A stretch of DNA of 64,000 nt, taken from contig NZ_JOIR01000048.1 of the NCBI RefSeq assembly GCF_000720115.1, positions 1 to 64,000 on the forward strand, written 5' to 3'. How positions within the stretch are numbered: position 1 is the first letter of the stretch; the number at the start of each line of letters is the position of its first letter. The notes beneath the pieces are model-generated. The model was not told the origin of the DNA. It did not search any database and saw only the letters and a program-made list of their open reading frames with translations. This document shows positions 8,268 to 17,518 of this stretch, one piece after another. The position numbers and the translations under genes were made by a program. This DNA is from Streptomyces sp. NRRL F-2580. Lineage in GTDB: Bacteria > Actinomycetota > Actinomycetes > Streptomycetales > Streptomycetaceae.

Positions 8268-8946
8268 GACTTCACCTGACCGGTCGGGGACGCCGCCCCG
8301 CACGTCCGGCAACCGCCGGGGCGAGCCGACTGTACACAGCGGCAGGCCGGGAACGGGCGTGGGGCTCCCCTCGTGGCTGTGGCCACCTGCACTGCGCGAG
8401 GCCGATTGTCTCGCTGACGAACACACGAATATCTGTCGCGGCCGGAGTGGACATCGGGTGGTGGCCTGGTTGTGGTTTCCCGCGTAGCCACGCGGCAGGG
8501 CCCGCACCACACCGGGCCGCCTCCGCGCCATCGGCGAAGCGCGCCTGATCACGCCGCTCCGCCGAGTCGTCCGGTCCGTCGACCGCGGTCTGAGGTGAGC
8601 GTGCCGCTGACGTGCGGTGGGTGCTCGTTTCCCGCTGTTCGAAAAAGTGTTGCGCCCGGGCCGTCAATATCTGTCACCGCGATGTAAGGATTTAGCGGTC
8701 CATGCGGAGAGGGTTTTTACCGCAGCGACCAGGGTGAATTGTCTTTTCTATGCGGGCCGCTATGGCATGCTACTGTCGATCTCAGTTGCAGTTGTGGTTC
8801 CCAAGACTTCAAGCGCCTCCAGCCGGTCTCCGTGCCGTAGGGGAGCGCTTTTTATTGCCGGGTCATTTTCCGGGCGGGGCATCATCACGGCGACACGGTG
8901 TCCGTGCAGTGCGGATGCTGGTGTATTGCCCCAAAGGAGATTTGAC
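8268..8946. promoter_or_regulatory. Long intergenic region and leader of the cold-shock gene
   Basis: No protein-coding gene is evident. The half near the csp gene is more AT-rich than its surroundings. A weak promoter candidate is TTGTCT at 8739-8744, 16 bases, then TATGGC at 8761. That would give a leader of roughly 170 bases, in line with the long structured leaders known for csp genes. A strong AAAGGAG ribosome site lies at 8933-8939. The promoter assignment is tentative. Confidence 0.35.
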
Positions 8947-9150
8947 ATGGCATCTGGCACCGTGAAGTGGTTCAACGCGGCCAAGGGTTTCGGCTTCATC
9001 GAGCAGGACGGTGGCGGCGCTGACGTGTTCGCCCACTTCTCGAACATCGCCGCCCAGGGTTTCCGCGAACTGGCCGAAGGCCAGAAGGTCACCTTCGACA
9101 TCGCCCAGGGCCAGAAGGGTCCGACGGCCGAGAACATCGTTCCCGCCTGA
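8947..9150 (+). CDS. Cold-shock protein, CspA family (67 aa)
   Basis: A single OB-fold cold-shock domain of standard length. RNP1 is KGFGFIEQ and RNP2 is DVFAHFS, both intact with their aromatic RNA-binding residues; the protein starts [10 protein letters not shown] as in most actinobacterial Csps. It binds single-stranded RNA/DNA and is expected to melt mRNA structure. The strong AAAGGAG site and the long upstream leader fit post-transcriptional control. It is closed by a very strong hairpin and followed by a CBS-domain gene. Confidence 0.97.
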   Translation: MASGTVKWFNAAKGFGFIEQDGGGADVFAHFSNIAAQGFRELAEGQKVTFDIAQGQKGPTAENIVPA

Positions 9151-9168
9151 CGCTGAGGCGCACTTCGT

Positions 9169-9206
9169 AGCTGGGGCCCGCATCCTTCGGGGTGCGGGCC
9201 CCAGCT
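9169..9206 (+). terminator. Strong hairpin terminator after the cold-shock gene
   Basis: A 17-base-pair stem (9169-9185 with 9190-9206) has a single G-U pair and a C(UUCG)G tetraloop, one of the most stable loops known. It lies 18 bases after the csp stop codon. Confidence 0.9.
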
Positions 9207-9422
9207 GCAGTATCTCCCGCAGTGGGTTCACCTGCGGGATTCCTCATTTTTTGCGCCTGCGCCCGCACGGGCCCCCTGCGGCCGGATGTGCTTTCGCATT
9301 CCATTCGGCCCGTTTCTTGCGATGTCCCGCACTGTTCTTCTGCGGCCGCAATTCTTTGATGCGTGCCGTATCGAGGAAGGTTCTGAATGAACCCTCTGAC
9401 CCATCTCTGCAGGAGGCACGTT

Positions 9423-9827
9423 TTGACGTTGGTCCAGAGGCAACCCCGCTCGGTGCGTGCCAACCCGGTGCGCCAAGCCGTGGCCGATGCCATGGAGGCC
9501 GCCGGTCCGCAGGTCTGTGACGACATGACGGTCGAAGTGGCCCTGTCCGTCATGACGAGCGCCCGTGCGGGGCATCTGCTGGTCTGCGACGAGGACGGCC
9601 TGTGCGCGGGGCTCGTAACCCCGGCTCAGCTCGCCGCCGTCCGTGACGGCGACGCGTACACCGACCGAGTCCGGCTGCGCGAGGTCCTCGGTGACCGCGG
9701 GCCGTTCACCTCGCCCCTCACCACGATGGCCGAGGCCGAGCACGCGATGCGCTACCGCCGGCTCGATGCCCTGCCCGTCGTCGACGAACAAGGCAGTGCC
9801 CTGGGCGTCCTCGCCCTTGCACGCTGA
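9423..9827 (+). CDS. CBS-domain protein (134 aa)
   Basis: Two CBS motifs make one Bateman module: VADAMEAAGPQV ... HLLVCDEDGLCAGLV and PFTSPLTTMAEAEHAM ... ALPVVDEQGSALGVL. Such stand-alone modules sense adenine nucleotides and act on a partner. I set the start at TTG 9423 because AGGAGG sits at 9411-9416 with ideal spacing and the product then begins MTLVQRQ; the in-frame ATG 9387 has no better site. It has its own leader after the csp terminator, so it is probably transcribed separately. Its location next to a csp gene hints at a cold or stress link. Confidence 0.85.
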   Translation: MTLVQRQPRSVRANPVRQAVADAMEAAGPQVCDDMTVEVALSVMTSARAGHLLVCDEDGLCAGLVTPAQLAAVRDGDAYTDRVRLREVLGDRGPFTSPLTTMAEAEHAMRYRRLDALPVVDEQGSALGVLALAR

Positions 9828-9897
9828 CCCGCCCCACCGCGATCCCCAGAGGGCGTCGACAGCGCTGACGCTCCAGACCAATGAACAGGATGACCGG

Positions 9898-10701
9898 ATG
9901 GATATTCTCCGTAGGAACAACGTGAAGGTCACCGGATCACCCGGCAGCCCCGTGGTGATGCTGGCGCACGGGTTCGGCTGTGATCAGAACATGTGGGGCC
10001 TGGTGGCGCCGGCGTTGGCCGAGGAATTCCAGGTGGTCCTGTTCGACTACGTCGGGTCGGGCGGCTCCGACCCCTCTGCCTGGAGCGCCGAACGCTACGG
10101 CTCACTGGACGGTTATGCCCGCGACGTGGTGGAGGTCTGCGAAGCCCTGGACCTGCGGGACGTGGCCTTCGTCGGGCATTCGGTCAGCGCGATGATCGGG
10201 GTACGGGCGGCGGCCACCGCCCCCGAGCGATTCTCCTCCCTGGTCATGGTCGGCCCTTCCCCTTGCTACGTCGACGACGACACCTACCGCGGCGGCTTCA
10301 GTGCCGAGGACATCGACGAGCTGCTGGAGTCGCTCGAGTCGAACTACCTCGGCTGGTCGGCCGCGATGGCGCCGGTGATCATGGCCAACCCCGAACGTCC
10401 GGAACTGGGGGAGGCGCTGACCAACAGTTTCTGCGCAACCGATCCGGCCATGGCCCGCGTCTTCGCCCGCACCACGTTCCTCTCCGACAGCCGTGACGAC
10501 CTGAAGTCGGTGGACGTACCGACCCTGGTCCTGGAATGCGCCCAGGACGTGATCGCGCCACGCGAGGTCGGCGGCTACGTCCACGCAGCCATCCCCGGAA
10601 GCCGCCTGATCACCCTGGACGCAACGGGTCACTGCCCCCAGCTGAGCGCTCCCGAGGCCACCACATCAGCCATCCGCGCGTTCCTGCGGGAGCTTCGTTG
10701 A
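9898..10701 (+). CDS. rsbQ: RsbQ-like alpha/beta hydrolase (267 aa)
   Basis: An alpha/beta hydrolase with nucleophile Ser95 in GHSVSAM, acid Asp217 in ECAQD and His245 in GHCPQ. These positions nearly coincide with the Ser96/Asp219/His247 triad of Bacillus subtilis RsbQ. The N-terminus VMLAHGFGCDQNMW also matches RsbQ. RsbQ is needed for the RsbP phosphatase to relay energy stress, and an RsbP-like gene follows with a one-base TGATG overlap. A role in producing or handling a small ligand for the PAS domain of RsbP is inferred from the Bacillus system. Confidence 0.88.
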   Translation: MDILRRNNVKVTGSPGSPVVMLAHGFGCDQNMWGLVAPALAEEFQVVLFDYVGSGGSDPSAWSAERYGSLDGYARDVVEVCEALDLRDVAFVGHSVSAMIGVRAAATAPERFSSLVMVGPSPCYVDDDTYRGGFSAEDIDELLESLESNYLGWSAAMAPVIMANPERPELGEALTNSFCATDPAMARVFARTTFLSDSRDDLKSVDVPTLVLECAQDVIAPREVGGYVHAAIPGSRLITLDATGHCPQLSAPEATTSAIRAFLRELR

Positions 10702-12008
10702 TGAGCCGCACCGCCCAGAATCCTGAGCGGCCCGAGGGTGAACAGTCCACTGAAGAGTCCGCTGAAGCCGCCACCAACGCGGTGTTCTCCTCCCTGCTGG
10801 AGGACACCGCCGAGGAACTCTACGAATCCGCCCCCTGCGGCTACCTGTCCACCCTGATGGACGGCACCATCGCCAGGATCAACGGAACGCTCCTGGACTG
10901 GCTCGGCCTCACGCGCGAGGAAGTCGTGGGCCGTAGACGCTTCACCGACCTCCTCACGATCGGCGGCAAGCTCTACCACGAGACGCACTTCGCGCCGCTC
11001 CTGCGGATGCAGGGAAAGATCAGCGAGATAGCGCTGGAACTCAAGGCGGCGGGCGGCGGGCGCCTCCCGGTCCTGGTCACCTCCAGCGTGAAGACGAGCG
11101 GCGACGGCGAGCCGACGCTGATCCGCACCACTGTCTTCGACGCACGACAGCGCCGCGCCTACGAAGGCGAACTGCTCCGCGAGCGTCAGGTGGCGGAGGA
11201 AGCCCGCCGGCAGGCCGAAGCCGACCGGGAGCGGCTGCGCGAAGCACTCGCGGTGCTCCAGCAGAGCCTGCTCCCCGCTGCCCTGCCCGAGGTACCCGGA
11301 ATGGAAGCGGCCTCCCACTACCACACCGCCTCCGTCGACCGCCTCGGCGGAGACTTCTACGACCTGTTCCCGCTGGACGACAAGCGCTGGGCGTTCTTCC
11401 TCGGCGACGTCTGCGGCAAAGGCCCCCAGGCTGCCGCGGTGACGTCTCTGACCCGCTACACACTGCGCGCCGCGGCCCTCCACGACCCCGATCCCATAGT
11501 GGCGCTGACCACCTTGAACACCGTGCTCCACGAGCGGTTCGCGAACGGGGACCCGCGCTACTGCACCGCGATCTTCGGCATTCTGGAACCCGACACCGCC
11601 GCCGGAACGGTGACGGTGCAGTTGGCGTCCGGCGGCCATCCCCCCGCGCTCGTCGTGCGTGCCGACGGCCGGGCCGACTACCTCCCCACCCCCGGCGGCC
11701 TCCTCATCGGAATCCTGCCCGACCCCCGATTCACCCCTGCCGAGACCACACTCGGCCCCGGTGATTCCCTCCTGCTCTACACCGACGGCCTCACCGAGGC
11801 CCGCGTCGGCACGAACCGCGCGCTCTACGGCGATGACGCCCTGCGCGATTTCACCGCCGGCCTCGCCCCCGCAGGGGCACATGAGCTGATCACCGCCCTC
11901 ACCGGTCTCCTGGACGGCTTCGGTGAAGGCCTGGACGACGACACGGCTCTGCTCGCCCTCGGCGTGCCACATCCCATCCCCCTTGCGCGAGAGCACGATC
12001 TGACATGA
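10701..12008 (+). CDS. rsbP: RsbP-like PAS-PP2C phosphatase (435 aa)
   Basis: An N-terminal PAS domain (about 30-165: YESAPCGYLSTLMDGTI, LDWLGLTREEVVGRR) is linked by a charged coiled-coil (EEARRQAEADRERLREAL) to a SpoIIE PP2C domain (about 210-430). Metal-binding Asp residues are in GGDFYDLFPLDD, GDVCGKGP and DGLTEAR. As in Bacillus RsbP it should dephosphorylate a Ser-phosphorylated STAS protein, here probably the one encoded next with an ATGA overlap. Gene order hydrolase-phosphatase-STAS makes the assignment convincing, though the sigma factor output is not in this window. Confidence 0.9.
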   Translation: MSRTAQNPERPEGEQSTEESAEAATNAVFSSLLEDTAEELYESAPCGYLSTLMDGTIARINGTLLDWLGLTREEVVGRRRFTDLLTIGGKLYHETHFAPLLRMQGKISEIALELKAAGGGRLPVLVTSSVKTSGDGEPTLIRTTVFDARQRRAYEGELLRERQVAEEARRQAEADRERLREALAVLQQSLLPAALPEVPGMEAASHYHTASVDRLGGDFYDLFPLDDKRWAFFLGDVCGKGPQAAAVTSLTRYTLRAAALHDPDPIVALTTLNTVLHERFANGDPRYCTAIFGILEPDTAAGTVTVQLASGGHPPALVVRADGRADYLPTPGGLLIGILPDPRFTPAETTLGPGDSLLLYTDGLTEARVGTNRALYGDDALRDFTAGLAPAGAHELITALTGLLDGFGEGLDDDTALLALGVPHPIPLAREHDLT

Positions 12009-12355
12009 GCGCCCTGACGATCACCATCCGATCCGCCGCCACCGGCCCCGTACTGGAAATCGCCGGCGACCTCGACTACGACCAGGCCCCCCGCCTCCGG
12101 CAGGCCGTGACGGCCCTGAGCCTGGAACCGGGACAACGCCTCGTGCTGGACCTCTCCCGCATCCAGTTCTGCGACTCCAGCGGTATCACCGCCCTCATCG
12201 TCGCCCGCAACCACGCCGTCGCCGCCCGGGCGGACATCGCCCTGGCGGCCGTCCCCGACAACACGATCCGCATCCTGCGCATCGTCGGCCTCGACAGGGT
12301 CTTCACCCTCCACCCCGACGTCGACACGGCCACAGCACCTCGACCGACCACATGA
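12005..12355 (+). CDS. RsbV-like STAS anti-sigma-factor antagonist (116 aa)
   Basis: A single STAS domain with a canonical switch loop FCDSSGITAL. Unlike the STAS protein at 4396, the phosphorylatable Ser is present. It is translationally coupled to the RsbP-like phosphatase and is its likely substrate. When dephosphorylated it should bind an RsbW-type kinase and free a sigma factor. A perfect terminator hairpin starts within 2 bases of its stop codon, closing the three-gene operon. Confidence 0.92.
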   Translation: MSALTITIRSAATGPVLEIAGDLDYDQAPRLRQAVTALSLEPGQRLVLDLSRIQFCDSSGITALIVARNHAVAARADIALAAVPDNTIRILRIVGLDRVFTLHPDVDTATAPRPTT

Positions 12356-12356
12356 C

Positions 12357-12399
12357 GACGCCGGTCCCGGCACCCGCGGAGGGTGCCGGGACCGGCGTC
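12357..12399 (+). terminator. Perfect hairpin closing the RsbQ-RsbP-RsbV operon
   Basis: A 19-base-pair perfect stem (12357-12375 with 12381-12399) with a 5-base loop, directly after the STAS stop codon. Confidence 0.9.
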
Positions 12400-12481
12400 A
12401 TCGGCATTCGATCGATATTCGTTCTACTCCGTACGGCTCAATCGACCGCTCGGCGAGGCTCCTTCAGGGCAGAAGACCACC

Positions 12482-12925
12482 ATGGACGGCAATCGCGAGA
12501 TGGACCCGCAGCACCAAGTGCCTGACGGTGTCGACGAGAAGACCCTGCGTGCCCTGGGCGCGCTGTCGAAGTCGCTGGAGACCACGGAGCGGGCCCGCGG
12601 CCACCTCTACGGCTTCCACCAGCTGACCGGGACCGCGGACTTCGAGCTCGGCGACGCCGTCCGGCTCCTGCGCGAGGCGGGCCACGAGGAGCAGGCCGCA
12701 CGGGTCGAGCGCGACATCGTGGGCCGCAACGTCATCCCGGGCCACTGGACGTTCCAGATCATCGAGGCCTACAACTCCACCTACCACGAGCCGTTCGCCG
12801 CGATGGAACGCGACATCGTGGACGAACTGGCCGGCGGGCGGGAGCACCTTCTGGAGGCCCGCCTCAAGACGCTCCGCCGCACCCACGACCATCCGGACCA
12901 CACCGCCACGCCGCCCGCCTCCTGA
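12482..12925 (+). CDS. Hypothetical protein (147 aa), helical
   Basis: No family recognised. The sequence looks soluble and mostly alpha-helical, with charged helices (DEKTLRALGALSKSLETTER, LREAGHEEQAARVERDIVG) and a conserved-looking NVIPGHWTFQIIEAYN in the middle. It ends in a His/Pro-rich tail (HDHPDHTATPP). Helical pairs with many Glu/His could suggest a four-helix metal or ligand-binding fold, but this is a guess. Start ATG 12482; the sequence around it is repeated as a fragment at 520-550. A hemerythrin gene is convergent just downstream. Confidence 0.7.
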   Translation: MDGNREMDPQHQVPDGVDEKTLRALGALSKSLETTERARGHLYGFHQLTGTADFELGDAVRLLREAGHEEQAARVERDIVGRNVIPGHWTFQIIEAYNSTYHEPFAAMERDIVDELAGGREHLLEARLKTLRRTHDHPDHTATPPAS

Positions 12926-12952
12926 AACGAAGGCCCGGCCCTGCCGGAGGGG

Positions 12953-13420
12953 TCATGCGCTCGGGACGGCCAAGGGATCGGTCGGGGCGGTCTTCTTCGC
13001 CGTCTCCATCTGTTCGCCGAGTTCGATGAGGCGGTTGCGGCCCATCGCCTTGCGGACCTCGGGGAACCACTCCTTCTCCTCCTCCTCTACGTGGTGGCGG
13101 ACGTTTTCCATGAGGACGGTCATCTTCGCGTCGAACCGCTCGTCGCTCGCGTCGAGGCCCTTGAGTTCGGAGAGCATCCACAGCACGACGTGGTGCTCCT
13201 CGACGCTTTCGAGGACGTGGTCCTTGGTGTCGGGAGCGGCCTCGCGGGCAGCGGGGTAGAAGAGCTTCTCCTCGATCCAGGTGTGCGTGGTGAGTTCCTC
13301 GATCACTTGGTCTGCGATCTTCCGCTTGGTGGCGTGCGCGTTGTCACCGGCTTTCTCGAACTGCTTGAACAGCTTCTCGACCGTCTTGTGGTCTTCTTTG
13401 AGCAGTACGATCCCGTCCAC
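12953..13420 (-). CDS. Hemerythrin HHE-domain protein (155 aa)
   Basis: A di-iron hemerythrin-like four-helix bundle. The expected metal ligands are visible as LKEDHKTV, THTWIEEKLFYP, EEHHVVLW and VRHHVEEEEKEWFP. The start is GTG 13420, supported by AAAGGAGG five bases upstream. Such proteins bind O2 or NO or handle iron and peroxide. A sigma-B-like promoter lies about 54 bases upstream, and the next gene is a catalase, so a stress role is likely. Confidence 0.9.
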   Translation of the reverse strand: MDGIVLLKEDHKTVEKLFKQFEKAGDNAHATKRKIADQVIEELTTHTWIEEKLFYPAAREAAPDTKDHVLESVEEHHVVLWMLSELKGLDASDERFDAKMTVLMENVRHHVEEEEKEWFPEVRKAMGRNRLIELGEQMETAKKTAPTDPLAVPSA

Positions 13421-13473
13421 CGGGGCCTCCTTTGGTCGTCCATGGGGCGGGCAGCCGACCGCCCTGACCCCGT

Positions 13474-13498
13474 GTACCCGGTGGGGCGGTGGTGACAC
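13474..13498 (-). promoter_or_regulatory. Sigma-B-type promoter of the hemerythrin gene
   Basis: On the minus strand GTGT (13495-13498), 15 bases, then GGGTAC (13474-13479). This fits the published S. coelicolor sigma-B pattern GNNT-N14-16-GGGTA(C/T). It sits 54 bases before the GTG start. Confidence 0.55.
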
Positions 13499-13560
13499 TG
13501 TTCACCGGAGGGGATGCCTCGTACAGGCGACTTTCCCTACGCCGAACGCTGACGCACTGA

Positions 13561-15591
13561 TCAGAGGGCGGCGGGGAAGCGGTCCCAGGCTCGGTGCTCG
13601 GCCAGCGCCGACGCGAGCGCGGCCACGACCGCGCTGCCGCTGTCGGCGACGGCGATGCCCGGTTCGTGTGCCGTGATGCCGGCGGATTCCAGGAGCCGCT
13701 CCGCGCCGTTCCAGCCGCCGATGGCCTTGCCGTGCCGGTGCGCCTCGGTGACGAGCAGCAGGACGCGCGGGTCGGGGGCTTGCGGGGGCTGGGCGGTGCC
13801 GGCCTTGGCGTCGCGGGCGCCGTAGGCATCTGCGCCCGCCTGGGGTACTCCGGCCAGGAGGAGGGCGTCGAACTCGACGGAGCGGGCGGTGGTGAAGGTC
13901 CGCTGGATGGTGATCGGGTCGCCGCCGTCGGGGTGGAGGGTGCCGCCGGTGGGGGCGATGACGAGGGGCATCATGCCGGTGTCGAGGATGGCTTGGCGGG
14001 CGTCACGTACGCCGTCCAGGTCGCAGGCGGGGTCGGCGATGATGCCGATGACGCGGCCGTCGGTCGGCCAGGTCCTGCCCGTCTGGGAGAGGGCGGGGCT
14101 GGGGTTGGGCTCGGCGAGCGGCTCGGTGGCCGCGGGGGCGGGGAGGCCGAGGCCGGTGGCGACCTGTTCGCACAGCTGCGGGTCGATGTTCGCGAGGACC
14201 TGGAGGGTGCGTTCCTTGATGGCTTGCTCGTAGCACTTGTTCAGTTCGAAGGTGTAGGCGGCGATGATGTGTTCGCGTTCGGGCGGGGTCATGCTGAGCC
14301 AGAAGAGCCGCGGTTGGGTGAAGTGGTCCGAGAACGAGGCGGGGGCCTCGCGGACCTTGCTCGCCGCCGGAACCTTCACGGGCGTTTCGGTGAAGGCGGC
14401 CGTGTCGGCTCCGGCGAGGAAGGGGCATCCGCCGTCGAGGCTGTTGGGGTGGTAGGGGGCGACGCCGGTGTGGACGGCGGTCTGGTGCATGCCGTCGCGG
14501 AGCATGTCGTTGACGGGGGTGTGGGGCCGGTTGATGGGGATCTGGCCGAAGTTGGGGCCGCCGAGCCGGCTGATCTGCGTATCGAGGTAGGAGAAGAGCC
14601 GGCCGGCGAGCAGCGGGTCGTCGGTGACGTCGATGCCGGGGACCAGGTGGCCGGGGTGGAAGGCGACCTGCTCGGTCTCGGCGAAGTAGTTCTTGGTGTT
14701 CGCGTTCAGGGTCATGAGACCGATCGGCTGAACGGGTGAGAGTTCCTCGGGCACGATCTTGGTGGGGTCCAGGAGGTCGATGCCCTCGAAGGTCTGCTCC
14801 GGGGTGTCGGGGAAGACCTGGATGCCCAGCTCCCACTGCGGGAACGCGCCGGATTCGATGGCGTCGAAGAGGTCGCGGCGGTGGAAGTCGGGGTCCATGC
14901 CGTTGATCAGTTGTGCTTCCTCCCAGACGAGGGAGTGCACGCCGAGCTTCGGCTTCCAGTGGAACTTTACGAGCACGCTCTCGTCGGCCGCGTTGACCAG
15001 GCGGAAGGTGTGGACTCCGAAGCCTTCCATCATCCGGTAGGAGCGTGGGATGCCCCGGTCGGACATGTTCCACAGGGTGTGGTGGGTCGCTTCGGTGTGC
15101 AGGGAGACGAAGTCCCAGAACGTGTCGTGCGCGCTCTGGGCCTGCGGGATCTCGCGGTCCGGATGCGGCTTGCCGGCGTGGATGATGTCACCGGCCGTGC
15201 CGTACCCCTGGAAGACACCGTGCGCGGCAGCGCCCCGCGCGTGGACCACCCGCTCCGGGATCCGCTCGTGGTCGAAGTGTGTGATCCTCTCCCGCAGATG
15301 ATGGTCCTGGAGCAGGACGGGGCCGCGCGGTCCGGCCTTCAGGGAGTGATCGGTATCGGGCAGACGTGTGCCTTGGGCAGTCGTCAGGTACGCACCGCTC
15401 TGCGCCACGCGCGCCTGCTCCGCTCCCGTCGCCTGCCCGGTCGGCCCCACCGTCTCGGGTCCGTCCTGGTCGGGCTTGGGGGGAAGGGGTTCCGTGGGCT
15501 CCGTCGGCTCGCTCAGAGGCGGAGACTCCGGGCCGGGCTTACCCGGCAGCTCGTTCTTGGCGGTGTCGGCTGTTGACTGCTGCTTCGTCAT
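13561..15591 (-). CDS. katE: Large-subunit catalase, HPII/KatE type (676 aa)
   Basis: A monofunctional haem catalase with a C-terminal extension. After a Pro/Glu-rich N-terminal tail, the catalytic His is in [11 protein letters not shown] (about residue 117), the haem-ligand motif is RLFSYLDTQ, and the core runs to about residue 490. The C-terminal part ([14 protein letters not shown] ... VIAPTGGTL ... DALLLAGV) is the DJ-1/PfpI-like domain typical of HPII-class enzymes. It breaks down hydrogen peroxide in the cytoplasm. Start ATG 15591 with GGAGAAC upstream. Confidence 0.95.
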   Translation of the reverse strand: MTKQQSTADTAKNELPGKPGPESPPLSEPTEPTEPLPPKPDQDGPETVGPTGQATGAEQARVAQSGAYLTTAQGTRLPDTDHSLKAGPRGPVLLQDHHLRERITHFDHERIPERVVHARGAAAHGVFQGYGTAGDIIHAGKPHPDREIPQAQSAHDTFWDFVSLHTEATHHTLWNMSDRGIPRSYRMMEGFGVHTFRLVNAADESVLVKFHWKPKLGVHSLVWEEAQLINGMDPDFHRRDLFDAIESGAFPQWELGIQVFPDTPEQTFEGIDLLDPTKIVPEELSPVQPIGLMTLNANTKNYFAETEQVAFHPGHLVPGIDVTDDPLLAGRLFSYLDTQISRLGGPNFGQIPINRPHTPVNDMLRDGMHQTAVHTGVAPYHPNSLDGGCPFLAGADTAAFTETPVKVPAASKVREAPASFSDHFTQPRLFWLSMTPPEREHIIAAYTFELNKCYEQAIKERTLQVLANIDPQLCEQVATGLGLPAPAATEPLAEPNPSPALSQTGRTWPTDGRVIGIIADPACDLDGVRDARQAILDTGMMPLVIAPTGGTLHPDGGDPITIQRTFTTARSVEFDALLLAGVPQAGADAYGARDAKAGTAQPPQAPDPRVLLLVTEAHRHGKAIGGWNGAERLLESAGITAHEPGIAVADSGSAVVAALASALAEHRAWDRFPAAL

Positions 15592-15633
15592 GATCGTTCT
15601 CCTTGGGGTCGCCAGGTATCCGATGGCCGCAGG

Positions 15634-16024
15634 TCAGCTCGCCGGGTAAGGGGCTGCCTTGAGGCGGCGGGCGAGGTGGGCGGTGTTCGCCGCCAAGGTG
15701 GCCGTGGTGGCGGCGGTCTTCTCGGGGGTCTTGTCGAGGTCCTGGTAGTCGGTGTCCTGCATGGCTTCGCCGACCCAGTAGGTGACGGCGTTGGGGGCGA
15801 GGGAGAAGCCGACGTCGTTCAGGCCCTGGAAGAGGTCGGCGCTGACCTTGTGTGCGCCGTCCTCGTTGCCGACGACGCAGACCGCGGCGGCCTTGCCGTC
15901 CGTGCTCGGCGAGGGCAGCCATCGTCTGCTCGGCCAGCAGCTGGGAACTTGACGGCGCGGGCGAGGGTGAGAGGGTGCAGACGAGCGCGACAGCACGGAG
16001 CGGAGTGTGATCGTTGAGGTCCAT
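15634..16024 (-). pseudogene. Decayed NAD(P)H-dependent FMN reductase/flavodoxin-fold gene
   Basis: The N-terminal frame from ATG 16024 reads TPLRAVALVCTLSPSPAPSS, a typical flavodoxin-fold start. Near 15899-15915 the reading must jump frame to continue as VCVVGNEDGAHKVSADLF and on to LARRLKAAPYPAS, the usual C-terminus. Intact relatives are about 200 residues; only about 125 codons remain here. Both a frameshift and a central deletion of roughly 60-70 codons are therefore inferred. The lost part would include the FMN-contacting WLGQPS-type loop. Confidence 0.8.
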
Positions 16025-16353
16025 GGGGTCCGGCTACCCGCCCACCTCTCTTTGATGTCGTAAGGGATGCGATTCATCCCCCTGGCCCCGTAGCGCGGGT
16101 GCGGAAATCGCGCAAGCGCGTCCCTGCCTCCTGGATCGGACACCTGGCCGGGTGAGCGCACGAAGGGCCTCCAGCGACCGACGGCAGGATCGCGAGCGGT
16201 CCGTAGGCGCGCATGACATCGGGGTGGCGGCGCAGGCCTAATGGCGACGGCGTCGGGCTTCCTCTACCGCTCCTTCCGCCGCAACGTCCGGCTCTGGAAA
16301 AACCGGATCCGGGGTACGGGCATGAGTGGCGCTGCGGTGGAAAGCCGCCGGGT

Positions 16354-17400
16354 ATGACACCTCTACCGAACCGAGCTCAAGGCAGCGACCGTGATCGTGC
16401 CGACACCGGGCGGGACTCCCCCGCGGGCCCGAGCGAGCTGGTCGAGGAGAGGGCCCCGGACCAGCCTTCCGACCTGTCCGCACGCTCCTGGAAAGCAGTC
16501 CTGCGCGGCACGGTCAAGGAGTTCCGCAACGACGAGCTGGCTGATCGCGCCGCCGCCTTGACCTACTACGGGGTGCTGGCGCTCTTCCCCGCACTCCTGG
16601 TCCTCGTGTCCCTGCTGGGCCTGGCCGGGGAGTCGACGACCGCGCGGCTGTTGGACAACGTGCAGCAGCTGACGCCCGGCTCCGCCCGGGACGTGATCAG
16701 AGACGCGGTCGAGCAGCTGCAGGGTCGCAGCGGGGTCGGGTCGCTGATGGCGATCGTCGGCCTCGTCGTGGCGCTCTGGTCCGCCTCCGGCTACGTGGCC
16801 GCGTTCATCCGCTCCGCGAACGCCGTCTACGACGTCCCCGAGGGCCGTCCGGTGTGGAAGGTGCTGCCCCTGCGCCTGGCACTCACCGTCACACTGATGG
16901 TCCTCGCCTGCGCCGGCGGCCTGATCGTCGTCTTCACCGGCGGCCTGGCCCGGCGTGCGGGCACCGCCCTGGGGCTCGGCGACAGCGCCCTGACGGCGTG
17001 GTCGATCGCGAAGTGGCCGGTCCTGGTGCTCCTCGTCACGATCATGATCGCGCTGCTGTACTGGGCGGCGCCGAACGCCAAGGGCCGTGGATTCAGGTGG
17101 GTGACGCCCGGCAGCTTCCTGGCCCTGCTGATCTGGATGGTCGCCTCGGCCGGATTCGCGTTCTACGTCGCGAACTTCGCCTCCTACAACAAGACCTACG
17201 GCACGGTCGCCGGTGTGATCGTCTTCCTGGTCTGGCTGTGGATCACCAACCTCGCGATCCTCCTCGGACTCGAGTTCGACGCGGAACTGGCCCGTCGGCG
17301 GGCGATCGCCGGAGGGATGCCCGAAGACGAGGAGCCCTATGTCCAGCCCCGCGAAACGCGCGCCTGGAGCGACCAGGACCGCCGCCGCATGGAGCGGTGA
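16354..17400 (+). CDS. YihY/BrkB-family membrane protein (348 aa)
   Basis: After about 60 hydrophilic residues the family signature appears: DRAAALTYYGVLALFPALL. Six hydrophobic helices follow, with LWSASGYVAAFIRSANAVYD, a polar turn at YWAAPNAKGRGFRW, and the conserved end FASYNKTYGTVAGV ... LWITNLAILLGLEFDAEL. YihY proteins are inner-membrane proteins of unclear function; the old name ribonuclease BN is wrong. I chose ATG 16354; an upstream GTG/ATG extension has no helices. A GGGTAC element lies at 16312-16317. Confidence 0.9.
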   Translation: MTPLPNRAQGSDRDRADTGRDSPAGPSELVEERAPDQPSDLSARSWKAVLRGTVKEFRNDELADRAAALTYYGVLALFPALLVLVSLLGLAGESTTARLLDNVQQLTPGSARDVIRDAVEQLQGRSGVGSLMAIVGLVVALWSASGYVAAFIRSANAVYDVPEGRPVWKVLPLRLALTVTLMVLACAGGLIVVFTGGLARRAGTALGLGDSALTAWSIAKWPVLVLLVTIMIALLYWAAPNAKGRGFRWVTPGSFLALLIWMVASAGFAFYVANFASYNKTYGTVAGVIVFLVWLWITNLAILLGLEFDAELARRRAIAGGMPEDEEPYVQPRETRAWSDQDRRRMER

Positions 17401-17447
17401 CGGCACAGGACCGCGCTGCCCGGTGCGCAAGCCTCTGCTCGCGGCAT

Positions 17448-17472
17448 GGGTGCTCGGCCGTTTACCGGGTAG
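17448..17472 (+). promoter_or_regulatory. Sigma-B-like promoter ahead of the holin/DUF3618 operon
   Basis: GGGT (17448-17451), 15 bases, GGGTAG (17467-17472), 46 bases before the ATG at 17519. The last base differs from the C/T consensus. Confidence 0.4.
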
Positions 17473-17518
17473 GCGCGCCACGACAACCGCGTGCGCATTG
17501 TAAAGGGGGACACTCCGC

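Noticed and set aside
10629..11996. 455-codon minus-strand frame opposite the RsbP-like gene
   Set aside because: High-GC antisense shadow with no motif; the plus strand carries clear PAS and PP2C domains.
16213..16353. N-terminal extension of the YihY-like gene
   Set aside because: Low-complexity codons with no helices; ATG 16354 fits the family length better.
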